A stretch of DNA of 55,709 bases from JAVJUS01 sp040220455 (GTDB lineage: Bacteria; Pseudomonadota; Alphaproteobacteria; DSM-16000; Inquilinaceae): contig JAVJUS010000050.1 of NCBI GenBank assembly GCA_040220455.1, positions 1 to 55,709 of the forward strand, in the 5' to 3' direction. The notes under the pieces are model-generated. The model saw only the letters and a list, made by a program, of their open reading frames with translations. It had not been told where the DNA came from and did not search any database. Positions 9,031-17,455 of this stretch are shown here, one piece after another. The translations under genes and the position numbers were made by a program. Numbering within the stretch: position 1 is the stretch's first letter; every line of letters starts with the position of its first letter.

Positions 9031-9127
9031 GACGCCCCCTCGCGTCCCGGTCCGTCGGCGCGGCGCGGGCCGATCCCCCGATCGGCCGCGGCCGTCACGC
9101 GTCGGCTGTCACCATCGTAACCATGCC

Positions 9128-9143
9128 AATTATCATGATGGTT
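9128..9143 (-). promoter_or_regulatory. Putative GntR/FCD operator upstream of the amidino-enzyme operon
   Basis: Read on the minus strand this is AACCATCATGATAATT. It matches 13 of 16 bases of the clean palindrome AACCATCATCATGGTT at 10027-10042 in front of the GntR gene. It sits 98 bases ahead of the first operon gene in a short AT-rich island of an otherwise GC-rich region. A shared operator for the adjacent FCD-type regulator is the simplest reading; this is inference from repeat and position. Confidence 0.5.
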
Positions 9144-9195
9144 TTACGAACGCACCGTCAACGGTTTCGTCGCGGGACAATCGCGGGCCTTGGGG

Positions 9196-9963
9196 TCAGA
9201 GGAGGACGCGGGCGTCGACCTTGCCCTCGCGGGCGCAGACATAGCAGCCGGCCTGCTCGATATGCCCGGTCATGCAGGCCTCCGCGGCATCCGCGTCGCC
9301 GGCGGCCATCGCCGCCATCAGGGCCCTGTGGGCGGCGATGTTGTCGTCGGTGAAGCGCTCGCCGCCGGGATCGACGATGTTCTTGGTGACGGTGAGCTCG
9401 CGCATCAGGTCGTTGAGGAAACGGCAGATGAAGCGGGTCAGCGGGTTCGGGCTCCGCGCGGCGAGCACGGCGTGGAAGTCGATCTCCGCCTGGCGCAGGG
9501 CGCGCAGGTCGCCCCCGGCGCCGCGATTGGCCTCGCAGACCCGGATGGATTCCGCCATCGCCGCCCGGTCGGCGTCGTCGAGCAGCGCCATCACATCGCG
9601 CACCAGCCGCGGCTCGAGCTGGCTGCGCAGGTCGTAGATCTGCGCCCAGGTCAGGTCCTCGAAATAGAAGAAGTTGCGCAGGAACCGGCTGGTGCGCTCG
9701 TGGGTCATGGAGGCGACCTCGGCGCCGCCGTTGACCCCGGGCTTGATGCGGATCAGCCCCTGGTGCTGCAGCGCCTTGAGCGCCTCGCGCACGCTGCCCC
9801 GGCTCGCCTGGAACAGCTCGATCAGGTCCTTCTCCCGGATCAGCCGGTCGCCGGGCTTGAGCTGCTCGGTGAAGATCCAGCGCCGGATCTCGGCGACGAT
9901 GGTGTCGGTCCGGCTCTGCGGATCGGGCAGGTTGACGCTGGCGGGTCTGAATGGGGTGCTCAT
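9196..9963 (-). CDS. GntR-family transcriptional regulator, FCD (FadR) subfamily
   Basis: A 255-residue regulator. Residues about 15-80 are the GntR winged helix (IVAEIRRWIFTEQLKPGDRL, then ASRGSVREALKALQHQGLIR); residues about 95-230 are an all-helical FCD ligand domain with the acidic/His pattern of metal-binding members (EIDFHAVLAARSPNP, IAAHRALMAAMAAGDADAA, GHIEQ). Such proteins usually repress the neighbouring catabolic operon until a small carboxylic acid binds. Its gene faces the same way as the amidino/Dpp operon and lies 165 bases upstream of it. Near-identical palindromes precede both, so it probably controls itself and the operon. Confidence 0.9.
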   Translation of the reverse strand: MSTPFRPASVNLPDPQSRTDTIVAEIRRWIFTEQLKPGDRLIREKDLIELFQASRGSVREALKALQHQGLIRIKPGVNGGAEVASMTHERTSRFLRNFFYFEDLTWAQIYDLRSQLEPRLVRDVMALLDDADRAAMAESIRVCEANRGAGGDLRALRQAEIDFHAVLAARSPNPLTRFICRFLNDLMRELTVTKNIVDPGGERFTDDNIAAHRALMAAMAAGDADAAEACMTGHIEQAGCYVCAREGKVDARVLL

Positions 9964-10026
9964 GATCGCGCTCCGCGTCGGCGGGGGCCTGTCGGCCTTC
10001 GGCCCATGTCATCTTGGATCGAGTAT

Positions 10027-10042
10027 AACCATCATCATGGTT
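10027..10042 (-). promoter_or_regulatory. Palindromic operator candidate upstream of the GntR/FCD gene
   Basis: AACCATCATCATGGTT, with perfect six-base arms (AACCAT/ATGGTT) around a four-base centre, 64 bases upstream of the regulator start at 9963. Its partner at 9128-9143 shares the left half exactly. Placement fits autoregulation. Confidence 0.5.
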
Positions 10043-10070
10043 CGATCCGAGTCTCCCCGCACCCGCGCGA

Positions 10071-11099
10071 TCACAGCGTCCGCGTGACCTTTTCCAGGTG
10101 GCGCGGAGTGTCCGGCGACACGCCGTTGCGCGCCGCGAGCGCGTCGAGGAAGGGATAGGCCGCGGCCATCGCCGCAGGCACGCCGTGGACCGGATCGGCC
10201 AGGTCGGGCAGCGGCAGGGCGAGGTCGACGCCCGGCGCCGGCCGGCCGACGGCGATCAGCCGGCCGGTCATCGTGCCGAGCTCGGCCATCGCGCTTTCCA
10301 TCGACGGTCGGGCGGCGTCGTCGGGCGCCAGGCAGAGGACCGGCGTCGTCTCGCCGATCAGGGTGCGCGGGCCGTGCATGACTTCCGCGGCCGTGAAGCC
10401 CTCGGCCGCCACGCCCGTGGTCTCCTTGAGCTTGAGGGCCAACTCGCGCGCCCCGGCCGCGCCGAGGCCGCGCCCGCAGACCGGCATCCAGCCCGTGCCC
10501 GCCAGCGCGTCGACCGCCGCCGACCAGTCGAGCGCCAGCGCCGCCTCCAGCGTCGCCGGCAGGGCGTCGAGCCGGGCGCGCAGCGCGTCGTCCCCGGCCA
10601 TGGCGGCGACCAGCCGGACAGCTTGCGCCAGCGAGAGCACGAAGCTCTTGGTCGCGGCGACGGCGGTCTCCTCCCCCGCGCCGACCGGCAGCACGATCTC
10701 CGCGGCCCGGCCGAGCGGGCTGTCGGGGGCGTTGACCAGGGCGACGGTCAGCGCGCCGCCGGCCCGCGCCGCCTCGACCGGCGCGATCAGGTCGGGGCTG
10801 CCGCCGCTCTGGGAGATCGCGACGACCAGGCACCCCTCGAAGCCGAGCGGCGCGTTCTCCACCGTGACGAGGGAGGGCGGCAGGCTCGCCGGAATCAGTC
10901 CGGTCCGCTCGGCGGCGAGGCGGCCCAGGAATTCCGCGGCGTTGTCGGAGGTGCCGCGCGCGACGGTGACGAGGGTGTGTGGCGCGGCGGCGCGGATACG
11001 CGCGCCGGCGTCGCGATAGGCGGCGTCCTCGGCGGCGAGGCTGGCGGCCAGGCGCTCCGGCGCTTGGCGGGCTTCGGCGAGCATGCGCGAGGCGGTCAT
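10071..11099 (-). CDS. SIS-domain glucosamine-6-phosphate deaminase (NagB-II type)
   Basis: A 342-residue protein with two SIS domains and no glutaminase domain. Domain one has VTVARGTSDNAAEF and AISQSGGSPDLIAPVEAARA; domain two has ARELALKLKETTG and AAEVMHGPRTLIG, as in the isomerase half of GlmS. Stand-alone proteins of this make-up next to nagA are NagB-II deaminases, which turn glucosamine-6-phosphate into fructose-6-phosphate and ammonia. It overlaps nagA by four bases and ends the leftward amino-sugar operon. An AgaS-type galactosamine-6-phosphate deaminase is the alternative, but murQ opposite favours glucosamine. Confidence 0.88.
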   Translation of the reverse strand: MTASRMLAEARQAPERLAASLAAEDAAYRDAGARIRAAAPHTLVTVARGTSDNAAEFLGRLAAERTGLIPASLPPSLVTVENAPLGFEGCLVVAISQSGGSPDLIAPVEAARAGGALTVALVNAPDSPLGRAAEIVLPVGAGEETAVAATKSFVLSLAQAVRLVAAMAGDDALRARLDALPATLEAALALDWSAAVDALAGTGWMPVCGRGLGAAGARELALKLKETTGVAAEGFTAAEVMHGPRTLIGETTPVLCLAPDDAARPSMESAMAELGTMTGRLIAVGRPAPGVDLALPLPDLADPVHGVPAAMAAAYPFLDALAARNGVSPDTPRHLEKVTRTL

Positions 11100-12226
11100 G
11101 TCGGCTCCCCGGCGACCCGGCGGCCGCCGATCACGGTCTCGAGGACGCTCAGGTCGCCGTCGAGCAGGACGAAGTCGGCGCGCGCGCCGGCGGCGATCCG
11201 GCCGCGGGCGGCATCGCCCAGGCGCTCGGCCGGCAGGGCGGAGAGGCGGCGCGCCGCCTCGTCCAGCGACAGGCCGATGGCGACGAGGTTTCGCAAGGCC
11301 TGGTCCATGGTCAGCGCCGAGCCGGCGAGCGTGCCGTCGGCCAGCCGCATGGCGCCCTCGGCCTTGACCACCTCATGCCGGCCCAGGCGGTAGGTGCCGT
11401 CCGGCGCGCCGGCCCCGGCGCTGGCGTCGGTCACGCCGTAGAGGCCGGGAATGGCGCGTCGCGCCGCCAGGATGGCGTCGGGCGCGACGTGGATCAGGTC
11501 GGCGATGATCTCCGCCGTCTCGGCATGGGCGAGCGCGGCGCCGACCAGGCCGGGCGCGCGGTGGGCGAGCGGCGTCATGGCGTTGTAGAGATGGGTGACG
11601 CCGAGCCTGGCGCGGAACAGGGCGGCGGCCCGGGCGTGGTCGCACAGGCTGTGGCCGATCTGGACCGCCACGCCGGCCGCCGTCATGGCGTCGATCAGCG
11701 CGCCGTCGGGGTCGACCTCCGGCGCCACGGTCGCCACGCGGATCGGCGCGCGCTCGGCCAGCGCTGCGAAGATCGCGGGGTCGCCCGGGATCGCGTGGGG
11801 CGGCTGGGCGCCCAGCTTGTGCGGGTTGATGAACGGACCTTCCAGATGGGCGCCGAGGACCGCCGCCTCTCCCGCCCCGGGCCGCTCCATGACGATCGCG
11901 ATGGCGTCGAGAACGGCCGCGATCTCCTCGACCGGCGCGGTGACGGTGGTCGCGAGCAGGGCGGTCGTGCCGTGGCGGGCATGGGCCCGTGCGGCGGCGC
12001 GCAGCTCGGCCTCGCCGGCCATCATGTCGGCGCCGCCGCCGCCATGGACGTGCAGGTCGACGAAGCCCGGCACCAGGAAGGGCGGGGTCGGCGTGCCGAT
12101 GGGCGAGCCGTCGAGCCCGGTGATCGTCTCGCCGTAGCGCAGGCGCCCGGCGATCCAGCCCTGGGGCGTCAGGATCGTGCCCCGGAATTCCGTCGGGTCG
12201 GCAGCGTCTTCGGCGGCCATGGTCAT
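11096..12226 (-). CDS. nagA: N-acetylglucosamine-6-phosphate deacetylase
   Basis: A 376-residue amidohydrolase with the NagA motifs in order: GFVDLHVHGGGG near residue 55, HLEGPFINPHKLGAQ near 120, GHSLCDHARAA, THLYNAMTPLAHR, ADLIHVAP, the catalytic-region VTDAS and GSALTMDQALRN near 315. It removes acetate from GlcNAc-6-phosphate in the cytoplasm, giving glucosamine-6-phosphate for the SIS deaminase downstream. ATG 12226 overlaps the upstream GntR stop by four bases; the second in-frame ATG two codons on cannot be excluded. Length matches the family (about 380). Confidence 0.94.
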   Translation of the reverse strand: MTMAAEDAADPTEFRGTILTPQGWIAGRLRYGETITGLDGSPIGTPTPPFLVPGFVDLHVHGGGGADMMAGEAELRAAARAHARHGTTALLATTVTAPVEEIAAVLDAIAIVMERPGAGEAAVLGAHLEGPFINPHKLGAQPPHAIPGDPAIFAALAERAPIRVATVAPEVDPDGALIDAMTAAGVAVQIGHSLCDHARAAALFRARLGVTHLYNAMTPLAHRAPGLVGAALAHAETAEIIADLIHVAPDAILAARRAIPGLYGVTDASAGAGAPDGTYRLGRHEVVKAEGAMRLADGTLAGSALTMDQALRNLVAIGLSLDEAARRLSALPAERLGDAARGRIAAGARADFVLLDGDLSVLETVIGGRRVAGEPT

Positions 12227-12996
12227 GGCTCCACCAGCTCGGTGACGAAGTCCCACCGGTCCCCACGATAATAGGACCAGGTGTATTCGATGGGCCGGCC
12301 GTCGGCACGGTAGCCGACCCGTACGATGTGCAGCCCCGGGCTGCCCGGCGCGGCCTCCAGCACCGGCGCCGTGCGGTCGTCGAGCGCGACCGCCGTCAGG
12401 CGCTGGATCGCGCGCACCGGCCGGTTGCCGGCGGCCTGCAGCGTCTCGTAGAGCGACTCCCCGATGGCGTCCGGATCGGGCAGGGCGTCGTGGACGATCG
12501 CCGTGCTCTCGATCGCCAGGGCTGCGCCGTCAGCCAGGCGCAGGCGCTTGATCCGCGTCACCCGCTCGCCGGGCGACAGGCCGAGGCCGATAGCCTCCTC
12601 CGGCGTCGCGGTGCCCACGCCCCGGTCGAGCACGACGGAGGAGGGCAGCATCCCGCGTGCCCGGACATCCTCGCTGAAGCCGGTCAGTACGCGCAGCGGC
12701 TGGCGCACCCGGCGGGAGACATAGGTGCCCGAGCCGTGGCGCGCCTCGACGACGCCGTCGCTGGCCAGATGCTCCAGCGCGCGCCGGACGGTGACGCGGG
12801 AGACGTCGTAGAGCTGGGCGATCCGGCGCTCCGGCGGCAGGGCGTCGCCCGGCTTGAACTCCCCCTGCGCGATCCGGTCGGCGAGGTCGCGGGCGAGGCG
12901 GAGATAGCGCGGCGCGCCCGCCCGCGCGGGGTCGCGATCGCCGGCGGCCGTCCCCGACGCGGCGTCCTCGGGCGGAGGAGGAGGCGGGGCGGTCAC
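12223..12996 (-). CDS. GntR-family regulator, HutC/UTRA subfamily (NagR-like)
   Basis: A 257-residue regulator. After a Pro-rich leader, residues about 28-95 form a winged helix (LARDLADRIAQGEFKPGDAL, VSRVTVRRALEHLASDGVV, HGSGTYVS). Residues about 105-250 are a UTRA ligand domain (GFSEDVRARGMLPSSVV, then HIVRVGYRADGRPIEYTWSY). HutC-type regulators next to nagA (NagR, DasR) sense GlcNAc-6-P or GlcN-6-P and repress until it binds. It sits inside the operon between kinase and nagA, overlapping both. The TGGTATT half-sites in the divergent promoter region are the likely targets. Confidence 0.92.
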   Translation of the reverse strand: MTAPPPPPPEDAASGTAAGDRDPARAGAPRYLRLARDLADRIAQGEFKPGDALPPERRIAQLYDVSRVTVRRALEHLASDGVVEARHGSGTYVSRRVRQPLRVLTGFSEDVRARGMLPSSVVLDRGVGTATPEEAIGLGLSPGERVTRIKRLRLADGAALAIESTAIVHDALPDPDAIGESLYETLQAAGNRPVRAIQRLTAVALDDRTAPVLEAAPGSPGLHIVRVGYRADGRPIEYTWSYYRGDRWDFVTELVEP

Positions 12997-13886
12997 CGGA
13001 TCCGCTCCTCCGGCGCCGCGCCGGTCATGACCAGGACCGCGCCGTCGAGCGCCGTGCCGCGTGCCGGCACGAGGCGCCGGCGGTTGGCCTCCGACAGCCG
13101 GCCCGACAGGCTGCCGGCCAGCCCGCCGATCAGGCCCAGCGCCGGCGCCGGCTCGTCCCGGTCGAGCCCGGCCACCGCCCGGTCGAGGCCTTCGCCCGCC
13201 CGGTCCAGGATGTCCGACGCCATCGGGTCGCCGGCCGCCGCGGCGTCGACCACCAGCGGCGCCAGGGTCGCGTATTTCGTCGAGGGCGCGCCGACCAGCC
13301 AGTCCTGGATGGCGCCGACCTCCCGACCCAGCCGGTTCGCCAGCGCCGCCGCCAGGACGCCGTCGCCCGGGCCGCGGCCATCGACCGCGCGCAGGTGCAG
13401 GCGCGCCGCCTCCAGCCCGATCCAGGCGCCGGAACCCTCGTCGCCGGCCGGGAAGCCCCAGCCGTCGACGGCGATGCTCGTGCCGTCGGCGAAGAGGCGA
13501 TGGCCCGCCACGCCGGTGCCGACCGCGACCACCGAGCCCGGCTCGCCGGCCAGCGCGCCGATCAGGCTGGCATAGCCGTCGGTCATCACCGTCACGGGCG
13601 TGCCGAGCGGATTGGCGGCGTGGAAGGCCGCGATGTTGCGCGGGTGCCGGCTACCCGCCAGAGCGAAGACATGGCGCGCGGCGGCGGCATCCCCGGGCAG
13701 GCCGGCCTCGCCGAGCGCCGCGGCGATCGCCGAGCGGATGCCCGTCCAGGCTTGCTCGATCCCGAGCGTCAGGCTGCCGGGCCCGCCCTCGCCGACGCCG
13801 AGCGCGCGGCCGGCCCCGTCGGTCACGCGGGCCCGCGTGCCGGAGGCGCCGCCGTCGACGGCGATGAAGATGTCGGATGCGGCCAT
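12993..13886 (-). CDS. BadF/BadG/BcrA/BcrD-type ATPase, probable N-acetylglucosamine/amino-sugar kinase
   Basis: A 297-residue ASKHA-fold kinase. The phosphate-1 motif IAVDGGASGTRARV is at residues 7-20, VVAVGTGVAGH is the phosphate-2 region, GWGFPAGDEGSGAWIGLEAA is a typical GlcNAc-kinase segment near 140, and LGLIGGLAGSLSGRL near the C-terminus is the adenosine motif. It would phosphorylate GlcNAc (or MurNAc/GlcN) brought in unphosphorylated by the ABC importer, feeding nagA and murQ. It is the first gene of the leftward operon. I start at ATG 13886; in-frame upstream codons run into the promoter region. The exact sugar is open. Confidence 0.85.
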   Translation of the reverse strand: MAASDIFIAVDGGASGTRARVTDGAGRALGVGEGGPGSLTLGIEQAWTGIRSAIAAALGEAGLPGDAAAARHVFALAGSRHPRNIAAFHAANPLGTPVTVMTDGYASLIGALAGEPGSVVAVGTGVAGHRLFADGTSIAVDGWGFPAGDEGSGAWIGLEAARLHLRAVDGRGPGDGVLAAALANRLGREVGAIQDWLVGAPSTKYATLAPLVVDAAAAGDPMASDILDRAGEGLDRAVAGLDRDEPAPALGLIGGLAGSLSGRLSEANRRRLVPARGTALDGAVLVMTGAAPEERIR

Positions 13887-13946
13887 GAACCCTGTCCGGA
13901 GGCGAGGCGACCGCAGGACCGTACCACTACCACCGTGGAAGGGCAA

Positions 13947-14011
13947 TGGTATTGCGACTGGTATTAAAATGGTGTTTTTTGGCATTGCAATACCGGGGCA
14001 AGTGGCATACC
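13947..14011. promoter_or_regulatory. Divergent operator region with TGGTATT half-sites
   Basis: Between the kinase (leftward) and murQ (rightward) lie two direct TGGTATT copies at 13947-13953 and 13959-13965, twelve bases apart, and inverted AATACC at 13989-13994 and GCATACC near 14005-14011. The pair GGTATTGC (13948-13955) and GCAATACC (13987-13994) forms a perfect eight-base inverted repeat. The stretch is AT-rich for this genome. Such sites suit a dimeric HutC-type regulator controlling both operons. The match to a specific published NagR consensus is not claimed. Confidence 0.5.
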
Positions 14012-14074
14012 TTGGCGCCCGATTTCGACGCTGGCCCGCCGCTCCGGCGGCCCCTCATCCCGCGGATCGCGCCC

Positions 14075-15013
14075 ATGTCCACCGAAGCCGTCAGCGCGCG
14101 CTACACCGGTCTCGACACCTGGCCACTCGACGAGGTCGTCGACGCCGTGGTCGACCGGCAGCTCGCCGCCACGGCCGCGGTCGCCGCCGTGCGCCCGGCC
14201 CTGGGCGAGGCGGTGGAGGCGATGGTCGCGCGGCTCGGCACGGGCGCGGGCCGGCTGGTCTATGCCGGCGCCGGCGCCTCGGGCCGGCTCGCCGTCCAGG
14301 ACGGCGTCGAGCTGCTGCCGACCTATGGCTGGCCGGAGGCCCGGCTGGTCTTCCTGATGGCCGGCGGCGAGGCGGCGCTGATCCACTCGATCGAGGGGGC
14401 TGAGGACGAGGCCGCGGCCGGCGCCGCGCGGGTCGACGCGCTCGCGCCCGGGCCGGCGGACGTCTTCGTCGTCGTCGCCGCCAGCGGGCGCACGCCCTTC
14501 GCCCTCGGCGTGGCGGAGGCGGCGCGCGCCTCCGGCGCCCTGGTCGTCGGCCTGGCGAACAATCCCGGCACGCCGCTGCTGGCGGCGGCCGACAATCCGA
14601 TCCTGCTCGACACCGGGCCGGAGGTCGTCGCCGGCTCGACCCGCATGGCCGCCGGCACGGCGCAGAAGGCGGCGCTCAACGCACTGTCGACGGCGCTGAT
14701 GATCCGGCTCGGCCGGGTCCACGACAACCTGATGGCCGACCTGGCCTCGACCAACGCCAAGCTCGACCGCCGGCGCGCCGCCATCCTGCGCCGGATCGTC
14801 GAGGTGGACGAGGCCACGGCCCGCCGTCTGCTCGACCGGGCGGACGGGCACATCAAGACGGCCGCCCTGCTCGCGCGCGGGGCGGAGGAGACGGCCGCGG
14901 CGGCGCTGCTCGACCGGCACGCGGGGCGCCTGCGCCCGGCGCTCGCCGAGCTCGACCGCGACGGCCCGGCCGATGGACAGGACCACACCGAGAGGGGGGA
15001 GGCTTCCCGATGA
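14075..15013 (+). CDS. murQ: N-acetylmuramic acid 6-phosphate etherase
   Basis: A 312-residue SIS-fold etherase of usual MurQ size. Motifs: LVYAGAGASGRLAVQDGVEL near 65, the acidic loop AGGEAALIHSIEGAEDE near 105, VAASGRTPFALGVAEAA, LANNPGTPLL and the strong signature GPEVVAGSTRMAAGTAQK near 190. It cleaves the lactyl ether of MurNAc-6-P, giving GlcNAc-6-P and D-lactate. I start at ATG 14075, where the family N-terminus begins (TEAVSARYTGLDTWPLDEVV). The stop overlaps the binding-protein start, so it is translationally linked to the ABC importer. With the kinase and nagA opposite it links MurNAc to GlcNAc use. Confidence 0.94.
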   Translation: MSTEAVSARYTGLDTWPLDEVVDAVVDRQLAATAAVAAVRPALGEAVEAMVARLGTGAGRLVYAGAGASGRLAVQDGVELLPTYGWPEARLVFLMAGGEAALIHSIEGAEDEAAAGAARVDALAPGPADVFVVVAASGRTPFALGVAEAARASGALVVGLANNPGTPLLAAADNPILLDTGPEVVAGSTRMAAGTAQKAALNALSTALMIRLGRVHDNLMADLASTNAKLDRRRAAILRRIVEVDEATARRLLDRADGHIKTAALLARGAEETAAAALLDRHAGRLRPALAELDRDGPADGQDHTERGEASR

Positions 15014-16281
15014 ACCGCCGCTACCTGAACTCCGCGGCCCCGGCCGCGCTTGCCGTCACGCTGGTCGGAGGGCTGGCCCTTCCGGCGGCGGCCCAGACCA
15101 CCCTGACGATCGAGAGCTGGCGCTCGGAAGACCAGGCGATCTGGGACGAGACGATCATCCCGGCCTTCGAGGCCCAGCACCCGGACATCCAGGTCGAGTT
15201 CGCGCCGACCGCGCCGACCGAGTACAACGCAGCGCTCAACGCCCGGCTCGACGGCGGCACGGCGGGCGACCTGATCACCTGCCGGCCGTTCGACGCCTCG
15301 CTCGCCCTGTTCCAGAAGGGCCAGCTCGCCGAGATCACCGACCTGCCCGGCCTCGAGACCTTCGACGACGTGGCGAAGTCGGCCTGGAGCACGGACGACG
15401 GCTCGTCGGTCTTCTGCGTGCCGATGGCCTCGGTCATCCACGGCTTCATGTACAACCGCGACGCCTTCGCCGAGCTGGGGGTCGAGCCGCCGACCACGGA
15501 GGCGGAGTTCTTCGCCCTGCTCGACGCGATCGACGAGGACGGCTCCTACACCCCGCTCGCCATGGGCACCGCCGACCAGTGGGAGGCGGCGACCATGGGC
15601 TACACCAATATCGGCCCCGCCTATTGGGACGGCGAGCAAGGCCGCCAGGGCCTGATCGAGGGCACGGCCGAGTTCACCGACGAGGCGTTCGTCGAGCCCT
15701 ACCGGGTGCTTGAGCGCTGGGCGGACTACATGGGCCGGGGCTACCAGGCGCAGAGCTATTCCGACAGCCAGAACCTGTTCACCCTGGGCCGCGCGGCGAT
15801 CTATCCGACCGGCTCCTGGGAGATCTCGGGCTTCCGCGAGCAGGCGATCTTCGAGCTCGGCGCCTTCCCGCCGCCGGTGCCGGAGGAGGGCGACACCTGC
15901 TACATCTCCGACCACACGGATATCGGCCTCGGCATGAACGCCGCGACCGACAATCCCGACGCCGCGCGCACCTTCCTGGAATGGGTCGCCTCGGCGGAGT
16001 TCGCGCAGCTCTACACCAACGCGCTGCCGGGCTTCTTCTCCCTGTCGACGGCCGATTTCGAGGTCGAGGACCCGCTGGCGCAGGAGTTCATCTCCTGGCG
16101 GGAGTCCTGCGAGTCGACGATCCGCGTCGCCCACCAGATCCTGTCGCGCGGCGAGCCCAACACCTGGAACCGGATGTGGACAGTGAGCGCCAACGTGCTC
16201 AACGACGCCATGACGCCGGAGGAGGGCACGGCCTCGCTGCAGGAGGGGCTGGAGAGCTGGTACGCCCCGCAGCAGGACTGA
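15010..16281 (+). CDS. Carbohydrate ABC transporter substrate-binding protein (SBP_bac_1 family)
   Basis: A 423-residue exported protein. Signal peptide about 1-28 (NRRYLNS, hydrophobic core, ALPAAAQ). The mature part begins TTLTIESWRSEDQAIWDETI and contains the CUT1 binding-protein pattern FNAALNARLDGGTAGDL-like (NAALNARLDGGTAGDLI), FMYNRDAFAELGVEPP and IYPTGSWEISGF. It delivers an oligosaccharide or amino sugar to the permeases downstream. It overlaps murQ by four bases. GlcNAc, chitobiose or MurNAc-type sugar is the likely ligand from context, not from sequence. Confidence 0.93.
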   Translation: MNRRYLNSAAPAALAVTLVGGLALPAAAQTTLTIESWRSEDQAIWDETIIPAFEAQHPDIQVEFAPTAPTEYNAALNARLDGGTAGDLITCRPFDASLALFQKGQLAEITDLPGLETFDDVAKSAWSTDDGSSVFCVPMASVIHGFMYNRDAFAELGVEPPTTEAEFFALLDAIDEDGSYTPLAMGTADQWEAATMGYTNIGPAYWDGEQGRQGLIEGTAEFTDEAFVEPYRVLERWADYMGRGYQAQSYSDSQNLFTLGRAAIYPTGSWEISGFREQAIFELGAFPPPVPEEGDTCYISDHTDIGLGMNAATDNPDAARTFLEWVASAEFAQLYTNALPGFFSLSTADFEVEDPLAQEFISWRESCESTIRVAHQILSRGEPNTWNRMWTVSANVLNDAMTPEEGTASLQEGLESWYAPQQD

Positions 16282-16300
16282 GCCCACGGGTGATCGGCTA

Positions 16301-16398
16301 GAGCATCCTGCGCCCGAACGGGCGCAGGACGCTCCAGGTTGTTGAAGATAGGGCAATTTTTTCCGAACTGACGATTCGGTCAGTTCGGAAATCGCCCT
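16301..16398 (+). repeat. Double hairpin between binding-protein and permease genes
   Basis: Two strong inverted repeats lie in the 150-base gap. The first, 16301-16334, pairs GAGCaTCCTGCGCCCG with CGGGCGCAGGAcGCTC. The second has a perfect 12-base stem (TTCCGAACTGAC at 16361-16372 with GTCAGTTCGGAA at 16379-16390) and an outer AGGGC/GCCCT pair at 16350-16354 and 16394-16398. Such structures after a binding-protein gene usually protect its mRNA or attenuate transcription into the permeases. The first arm also resembles dispersed palindromic units of alphaproteobacteria. Confidence 0.75.
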
Positions 16399-16431
16399 AG
16401 CGACGGCACGGACAGGAGGGAGATCGGCGTC

Positions 16432-17445
16432 ATGGTCAGCGATCCGTCGACATCGCGCGCCACGGCGCCCGACTCCCTCGGCCCGCCGGGATCCGCCTCC
16501 TCCGCCACAGCGGCGGAGGAGGCGGCACCCCGCCGCCGGCCGCGCCTGCACATCGTCGTCTTCCTGGCGCCGGCGCTGGCGATCTACACGATCTTCTCGA
16601 TCTACCCGCTGATCGAGAGCCTGAGGCTCAGCCTGTTCTCCGGCAATCCGGACGGCAGCGCCGACTTCGTCGGCATCGCCAACTACGCCCGCCTGCTCGG
16701 CGACCCGAACTGGGCCGAGCAGTTCTGGAACGCGCTGTGGAACAACATCGTCCTGTTCGGCGTCCACATGCTGGTCCAGAACCCGATCGGGCTGATGCTG
16801 GCCGCGCTGCTCAGCCTGCCCGCGCTCAAGCTCGCCTCGACCTACCGAACGCTGATCTTCGTGCCGACGCTGCTGTCGGTGGTCATCGTCGGCTTCGTCT
16901 GGGAGCTGATCCTGAGCCCGCTCTGGGGCCTGTCGGAGACCCTGATGGGCTATGTCGGGCTGGCTGATTTCTACCAGCCCTGGCTCGGGCTCGAGGGCAC
17001 GGCGCTGGTGACGATCTCGCTGATTTCCGTCTGGCAGTATGTCGGCATCCCGATGATGCTGATCTACGCCGCGCTGCTCGCCGTGCCGGACGAGCTGATC
17101 GACGCCGCGCGCATCGACGGCCTGTCGGGCTGGTCGATCTTCTGGAAGGTCAAGCTGCCGCTGATCCTGCCGACGCTCGGGGTCGTCGCGATCCTGACCT
17201 ATATCGGCAACTTCACGGTCTCCTTCGACCTCATCTACTCGGTCCAGGGGGCGCTGGGCGCGCCGAACTTCGCGACCGACGTGATGGGCACGCTGCTGTT
17301 CCGCACCTTCTTCGGCCAGCAGCTCCAGCTCGGCGACCCGTTCATGGGCGCGACCGTCGCCAGCATGCTGTTCTTCATCATCCTGATCGGCGTGTCGATC
17401 TACCTCTTCGCGGTGCAGCGCCGGCTGCAGCGCTACGAGATGTGA
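16432..17445 (+). CDS. Carbohydrate ABC transporter permease (MalF/UgpA-like)
   Basis: A 337-residue permease. A hydrophilic Ala/Pro/Arg-rich tail of about 35 residues precedes six membrane helices, the first being LHIVVFLAPALAIYTIFSIYP. The EAA coupling loop reads ELIDAARIDGLSGWSIFWKV near residue 222. It forms the CUT1 channel with the next gene. GACAGGAGGGAGA lies ahead of ATG 16432, a good ribosome site. The upstream hairpins may set its level below that of the binding protein. Confidence 0.93.
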   Translation: MVSDPSTSRATAPDSLGPPGSASSATAAEEAAPRRRPRLHIVVFLAPALAIYTIFSIYPLIESLRLSLFSGNPDGSADFVGIANYARLLGDPNWAEQFWNALWNNIVLFGVHMLVQNPIGLMLAALLSLPALKLASTYRTLIFVPTLLSVVIVGFVWELILSPLWGLSETLMGYVGLADFYQPWLGLEGTALVTISLISVWQYVGIPMMLIYAALLAVPDELIDAARIDGLSGWSIFWKVKLPLILPTLGVVAILTYIGNFTVSFDLIYSVQGALGAPNFATDVMGTLLFRTFFGQQLQLGDPFMGATVASMLFFIILIGVSIYLFAVQRRLQRYEM

Positions 17446-17455
17446 GGGCCGGACA

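Noticed and set aside
10071..11099. Full GlmS glutamine-fructose-6-phosphate transaminase
   Set aside because: It lacks the N-terminal glutaminase domain and its Cys2; only the two SIS domains are present, beside nagA.
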